This document shows positions 59,161 through 64,000 of a DNA stretch of 64,000 bases, piece after piece; the stretch's first letter is position 1, and every line of letters begins with the position of its first letter. Under the pieces are notes generated by a model. It searched no databases. It was given only the letters and a program-made list of their open reading frames with translations, and was not told where the DNA came from. The translations under genes were made by a program, and so were the position numbers. This DNA is from Cyathus striatus (taxonomy: Eukaryota > Basidiomycota > Agaricomycetes > Agaricales > Nidulariaceae), in assembly GCA_025738555.1 (NCBI GenBank), contig JAOVFP010000016.1:1674001-1738000 (forward strand). Direction: 5' to 3'.

Positions 59161-59828
59161 TCACAACTTTGAATACCAATCTGTAGTTGTCTAATAAATG
59201 ATTTTTAGTTCTGACATTGATGCAATTTGAAGCATTCCACTGTATTGGGCTACCAAACACTAGCAATTGAAACACAACCTGAGAGTTCAGTTACATCACA
59301 CAATTTAAATATCAAGAAATATATATATGAAGACTGCTTTGTTTGCAATATATTAAGCTTAAACTTATTAGTGTAGGTATGTATGTGTATATAAGTTTCT
59401 TCTTAGAGTACCACAAATACTTCATACCAGCTCACCTTTGTTGGTCAGTAACACAGTTGAAACCATACAATTTACAGTAAGGTGATCGGATCTAATACAT
59501 ATATACAATTAGAAATACAATTTTAATGTTCTATAGTTAGTCGTTAGTACTCCATTATTAGAGATCAGTTTAGGAACTACAGAAAACCAACAGGTGGGTA
59601 TGATGTGTGTATATACTTCAGAAAGGCTAAAAGGAAGGAAGAACACTAGTGGAAGCTCTGTAAAAAAAAATGGCATCACAACATAGAGCTTGACAAACCT
59701 CTTATTGAAGCAAACATTTTCTATTTGGCTACTTCACTGCAATTGTATTCCTATGTCTTTATAACTCAGATTATTTCCACCAAAGGAACCCTGTCATTAG
59801 TGAAGAGGTGGTAAGTCAGTTGGGTGTA
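59161..59828. other. No gene seen
   Basis: AT-rich sequence, probably the decayed interior of the preceding element. No frames of interest. Confidence 0.3.
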
Positions 59829-60913
59829 CCTAAACAAAGAAAGTGTGCGAGTATGTCAAGACATCTGTCTGATGTGGGAGTTCTAAGGTGAAAAGGAAGG
59901 TTAGAACAATAAAATGAGATTTTTCGACGTAATGAGATGAATAGAACTTCAATATGAAGTTCTGGTGTGAAAATGAAGGGGGGAGCATATAAATCGATAG
60001 AGTTGATCATGAGAGTGTAGAGATGGTAGATTAAACTTAGAGTGTGAGTTCGAGGTGGTAAAAACTTGATTAAAACGAGCTGTAGAGATATACAGAGGTT
60101 TATATACTTTATGAAAGCAATTAATCCTAACATGTGTAAGTTAAAACAGAACATAGGTGAATGAGGATCTCAGGTTAAGGAATTAAAGGTGAATAAAATA
60201 ACATAGCTGAAACATGAAGAAAGAATGGAAAATAAATGGAGGAGCTTGGTTTTGAGGAAATAGTGTCGAGGTACTGTCAAACCTCAGGGTCTGATTCTGC
60301 GAGCAGTGCCGGAGAGGTCTTGTCATGTAGAAGTGTTCCCTGGGATTGGGTATAATGTCGGGACGGTGCATGAATGTGTATATTTTGAGGAAGAGCCAGG
60401 GGGAGCGAGTGGAGGGGGTGAGGATAGGTTGAGACAAGCGGAAGCGTCGTTCCAGTGTGATGTGTGATTACATAATCCGAATTTAGAACGTCTTCAGGTG
60501 TGCAAGATGTCCTGTTTCGCATCACAGGCACTTTGCCTGCTCTACATTAGATATTTCAGGATTTCATTTCATCAGTGCTGGACCAGGAATCTGTGGCTGT
60601 TGAATCCAGTGGGAAAAAGGTAGAACTGTTATAAGGGTAAAGGTGCACTTAACACCTAAACAAAGAAAATATAATGTGAGTCAGTCAAACATCCGTTCCT
60701 CCTGCGGTGTTCTAAGGTGTCAGAAGAGGGGGTAATTTTCACTAGATTGCGAGAAAGTAGATACAGGTATTTTATAGTAAGGAAGAAAAGAACATTACTT
60801 AATGTTGATTAACTTGCTAAGCGGAAATTAAAGGGTCCAAACATTACATAATCTCGATACCAAAACTTGAAGAATACCAATTTTTGTAGTGCAGGTGAAT
60901 CGCCTGCTCTACA
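59829..60913. repeat. Two related MITE-like units
   Basis: CCTAAACAAAGAAA, followed after about 45 bp by GTTCTAAGGTG, occurs at 59829 and 60655. Each unit ends in a CAGG(C/T)...GCCTGCTCTACA palindrome (60525-60546 and 60892-60913). The first unit is about 720 bp and the second about 260 bp, as expected for deletion variants of one family. The same end motif is found at 24065-24087. Confidence 0.5.
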
Positions 60914-61252
60914 CTGTTCATATACAGTATATGGTTATGGTTTACCTGTAACCATACCATATCAAAGATTTTTTTGAGCTCAAAATGGTATGGATTTATA
61001 TGGTATAAGGGACATATTTTAAAATGTTTTGCTCACAAATCACTACTATCAGTACTATATAGGGACCTGTTTACTTAAAAGAGTAATATTGAAGTCTAAT
61101 TGATGCACCTGCAAAATAAATGCAGTGAAAAGTGTCGAGGATAGATTTGAACATGCTTAGAACATGCAACTCGGCCTGTAAAATGCATGTTTTAATTTCT
61201 AAAATTGTTCTTAATACAGGCTGAGAGAGAACTTGTCAATGAGCCACATGTT
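60914..61252. other. No gene; fragment of a hAT-like end
   Basis: GGTTATGGTTTACCTGTAACCATACCATAT near 60937-60965 resembles the subterminal words of the 55.6-kb hAT-like element (ATGGTATGG). Otherwise AT-rich with nothing recognised. Confidence 0.3.
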
Positions 61253-61523
61253 TCAACTGACTATCAGAGAGTCAGTTGAGAGTCAGTTGATAGTATCAGA
61301 GAGTAGATTGATAGTAAGATGAGACTTAGTTGAGAGTCAGGTGAGAGTCAGGTGAGAGTCAGTTGAGAGTTATATTATAATTACATACAAAATTAGAATA
61401 ATCACAAGTCTCACCTTACTCTCACCTTACTATCACCTGACTCTTATTCAATCTGGTATCAGATAGTAATCTGAGACTTGATTGATACAATTTCACCTGA
61501 CTATCATCTGACTATCAATTAAA
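61253..61523. repeat. Inverted clusters of GAGAGTCAG words
   Basis: The left half holds many GAGAGTCAG(T/G)T(G) copies (61265-61370) and the right half their complements (CACCTGACTATCATCTGACT and similar, 61410-61520), with a loop of about 45 bp. It is probably a MITE built of short subterminal repeats. Confidence 0.55.
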
Positions 61524-61564
61524 TTTGTATGAGTTATTGGTGTAAAATAAGATTGCATCTGGGC

Positions 61565-61622
61565 AGAATTGAACCCTCGATGTGGTCACGTAACCGGCGC
61601 TTATTCCGAAAGCGCCAATAGA
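61565..61622 (-). other. tRNA-like stretch (possible SINE fragment)
   Basis: On the minus strand GGCGCTTTCGGAATAAGCGCC forms a stem with a TCGGAAT loop, followed by GAGGGTTCAATTCTGC, which resembles a T-arm. No D-arm or acceptor stem is present, so it is not a functional tRNA gene. Confidence 0.3.
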
Positions 61623-61998
61623 TCATGTGTCATTAATTTTACATGACATCATTATTATTAATAAGTGCTATGATTAGTCACATGTACATACATCTTTTTT
61701 TTTTTGTGGTGCGACTTGTCAATTAATTCTTTGTTCCCACCCTCCATTCGCTCCCTTGCTCCCATCTTCCACTCGCTCTATCATTCTACTCTACATTTGA
61801 TCCTCCTCTTCTTTCGGTGCAATTGCTTGTTTCTTATCAAGCACAATTGCTCTTTTTTTATCAAGTGCAATTGCTTCCTCTTCTGTTATCCGCATTGTTG
61901 TCCTCACGATGGTATTACGGTATGCATATTCTTTTCTTCTCCTTCATTCCAGTGCCACTGAGCGTAACACTCGCTCCCAGCCTTTCCCATGATGCCGT

Positions 61999-63340
61999 TG
62001 AGTGCAAACGCTCTCGTGTCATCTCCCACTGCTCGTTCCTCCCCCTCTCACCTGTGACACCTTAAGTGCAAACGCTCCTTCCCCCTTTCCCATGATGTCT
62101 GAGCGCAACGCTCCGTCCCCTCCCCCTATAATGTTTATGAGTGCAAATGCTCTTCCTCCCCTCCCCTATGCCACATATGAGCACAAACGCTTCGTCTTCC
62201 TCCCCCCATGACATGTCCTCTCCCCCATGCCATGTCTGTGAGCGCAAACACTCGTCCTTTCCCTCCCCCTTGATGTGTGAGCGCAAACGCTCTTCCTCCC
62301 TCCCCTATGCCACGTATGAGTGCAAACGCTCCGTCTTCCTCCCCCCCATGACATGTCCTCTCCCCCGTGCCACGTCTGCGAGTGCAAATGCTCATCCTTT
62401 CCCTCCCCCCTCAACGTGTGAGTGCAAATGCTCTTCTTCTCCCCTCCATTCCTCATTCCTGTGATGTCTGCAAGCACAAACACTTGTCCTTTCCCTACCC
62501 CCTCGACATGGTCCTCTCCCTCATGCCACGTCTGCAAGCGCAAACACTCGTCCTTTCCCTACCCCCTCGACATGTGAGCGCAAACACTCTTCTTTTCTCC
62601 TCTGTCCCTCTCCCCCATGACGTCTGCAAGTGCAAACACTCGTCCTTTCCCTACCCCCTTGATGTGTGAGCGCAAACACTCTTCTTTTCCTCTCTGTCCC
62701 TCTCCCCCATGATGTCTGCGAGCACAAACACTTGTCTTTTCCCTACCCCCTCGACGTGTGAGCACAAATGCTCTTCTTTTCCCCTCTGTCCCCCTCTCCC
62801 CTCGACGTGTGAGTGCAAATGCTCTTCTTCCCTCCGTCCCCCTCCCCCCTCAACGTGAGCGCAACCGCTTGTCTTTCCCCTCTATCCCCCTCTGCTCATG
62901 ACATCCGCGAGTGCAAACACTCTTATTTCCCCTCCATTCCCCTCCCCTGTGATGTCTGCGAGCGCAAACGCTCGTCCTTTCCCTACCCCCCATGGTGTCT
63001 GTGAGCGCAATGCTCGTCTTTTCCCCTCCATCCCCTCCCCCCATGACGTCTGTGAGCACAAACGCTCCTCCCCTCCCCCATCCTACGTATGAGCACAATG
63101 CTCCGTCCCCCTCCCCCTGTCACGTTTGCAAGCGCAAAAACTCATTTTTCCCCTCCCCCCTCCCCCATGCCATGTCTGAGTGCAACTGCTCATCCTTTCT
63201 CTTCTCCATTAATGTCTGCAAGTGCAAACACTCTCTTTCCCTCCCTCTCAACATCTCTGAGTGCAAACACTCACATTTCCCTTTCTGAGTGCAACGCTCA
63301 CTTCCCCTCCCCCATGACATCCCCAAGTGCAAGCACTCTT
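61999..63340. repeat. Minisatellite with about 30 spaced GAGCGCAAACGCTC-type palindromes
   Basis: The motif GAG(C/T)(G/A)CAAA(C/T)(G/A)CTC, a 5-bp stem around CAAA, recurs about 30 times at alternating spacing of roughly 40 and 55 bp (for example 62238, 62278, 62534, 62574, 62627, 62667). Spacers are C/T-rich on the plus strand (CCTTTCCCTACCCCCTCGAC; TCTTTTCC.CTCTGTCCC) and themselves repetitive, so the higher-order unit is about 93 bp with two palindromes. Apparent frames on both strands are repeat translations and are not called genes. Confidence 0.85.
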
Positions 63341-63757
63341 CCTTTTTCTCACTGAATCTATTTTTATCCCAGCTTCTCCCATGTCAACAATGCAACTCAA
63401 GTATTTTTCTTTCCCTCTCTCTCCCTTCCCTTCCTTTCCTTCCTCTCCTTTCCTCTCCCTCTTTCGGTGCTAGTTCATTGAGTCCTGGCAGTTGCCAGTG
63501 ACCATTGAAATAGCACCCAATTGAGTAGGAGTTGGAGTTGGAGTTAGGAATGTTATTTATAGAGTTGACATATATCTTCTCATGTTAATACTATGTGCTT
63601 CTTTTCTTCTTTTGTGCTCGCAGATTGATTGACTAAGTCCCATGAATGATATAAGTAAAGACTGTGTCTCTTTTCCCTTTCTTTATCTGAGTGCACAACA
63701 CTTAAGATACAATTTTGCTTTTTTACACTGCTTTTTTACAGTCTACTTTTGTTCACT
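63341..63757. other. Pyrimidine-rich leader region
   Basis: Sequence between the minisatellite and the next start codon: C/T tracts to 63470, GGAGTTGGAGTTGGAGTTAG near 63528-63547, and AT-rich sequence before the ATG. A short intron-like acceptor (TTTTTACAG at 63733-63741) lies just upstream of the ATG. Confidence 0.35.
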
Positions 63758-64000
63758 ATGCATACTACTAGGTCCAAGACTGCTGGTGCTGGTGCTGGTG
63801 CTGCTCCACCATCCTCTTCCACTAGATCCAGATCTAGGAATACTAACACTGCACCTGCAAGTGGTGCTCCTAGTGGTGCTCCTACTTCTAAAAGAGGGAA
63901 GCCTGCTTCTAGGGCTCGACCAAAGGGAAGGGGCAGGAAAGGAAATCCATCTGAGAGTAATAATGATAAGGAGGAGGAGGAGGAGGAGGATGTAATTGAG
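63758..64000 (+). CDS. Partial basic protein with AT-hook-like motif (5' end only)
   Basis: The frame starting MHTTRSKTAGAGAGAAPPSS is open to the window edge (81 codons). It continues with Ser/Arg/Ala-rich sequence, KRGKPASRARPKGRGRKGNP, which includes an AT-hook-like RPKGRGRK, and an acidic run of six Glu before DVIE. Such N-termini precede the main domain in many fungal transposon proteins and in some chromatin proteins; nothing more can be said without the rest. A competing frame on the same strand (63642-63995) is low complexity and less plausible. Confidence 0.45.
   Translation, partial: MHTTRSKTAGAGAGAAPPSSSTRSRSRNTNTAPASGAPSGAPTSKRGKPASRARPKGRGRKGNPSESNNDKEEEEEEDVIE

Noticed and set aside
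61565..61622. Functional tRNA gene on the minus strand
   Set aside because: A T-arm-like and an anticodon-like stem exist, but D-arm and acceptor stem are missing. Kept only as a low-confidence tRNA-like stretch.
62062..62765. Repetitive Arg/Gly/His-rich or Ser/Pro-rich protein genes on either strand
   Set aside because: Overlapping frames in all phases are translations of the minisatellite. There is no start context, splicing or conservation of one frame.
61999..63340. CRISPR array
   Set aside because: Spaced palindromes are present, but the spacers are themselves repeats, the core varies and the genome is clearly eukaryotic with spliceosomal introns. It is a minisatellite.

Overview
The window looks like a piece of a basidiomycete (mushroom-forming, Agaricomycete-type) nuclear genome. 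Genes are split by many 45-70 bp GT-AG introns. The recognisable families are typical of such fungi: multi-exon P450s, etherase-type glutathione transferases, seven-helix membrane proteins of unknown function and a small Hva1/TUDOR protein. The transposon remains are of kinds common in these genomes. All calls come from reading the sequence; no database search was run.

Layout. (1) 1-15.2 kb is AT-rich repeat debris: an old transposon protein cut into pieces by later insertions, a broken Ulp1-type protease gene on the opposite strand, a kilobase-scale foldback, a nearly complete hAT transposon (7516-10981, 8-bp target duplication GCCATGAC) and an LTR with adjoining primer-binding site. (2) 15.3-21.3 kb holds single-copy-like genes: a seven-helix membrane protein (minus), a U6 snRNA gene divergent from a truncated CSN5 copy, a carboxylesterase fragment and a glutathione transferase. 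(3) 21.7-25.2 kb is a 3.5-kb terminal-inverted-repeat element with a Tc1/mariner-like element (TA duplication) inserted in its left arm. (4) 25.3-34 kb has one probable membrane-protein gene (minus), two copies of a small palindromic MITE and much sequence in which no gene is seen. (5) 34.2-40.2 kb is a paralogous gene block: a second glutathione transferase (one nonsense codon), Hva1/TUDOR, a second seven-helix protein (minus), a second U6, and full-length CSN5. (6) 41.5-46.5 kb is a tandem pair of 12-exon P450s, the second with a 1-bp frameshift. (7) 47.9-48.6 kb is a small FHA-domain gene, followed by about 7 kb without recognisable genes. (8) 55.5-64 kb is again repeat-rich: two 850-bp inverted arms of a hAT-like element around a strong hairpin foldback, several MITE fragments, a 1.3-kb minisatellite carrying about 30 spaced short palindromes, and the start of a basic AT-hook-like protein at the right edge.

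The two gene blocks are related but not collinear. U6+CSN5 is a recent 1.2-kb duplication whose first copy breaks off inside CSN5 exon 5. The glutathione transferase, seven-helix and Hva1 pairs are older duplicates in a different order. I found no convincing new defence or biosynthetic system. The strongest points for follow-up are the U6/CSN5 duplication, the nested transposons with intact target duplications, the inverted hAT-like pair, and the palindrome-studded minisatellite.
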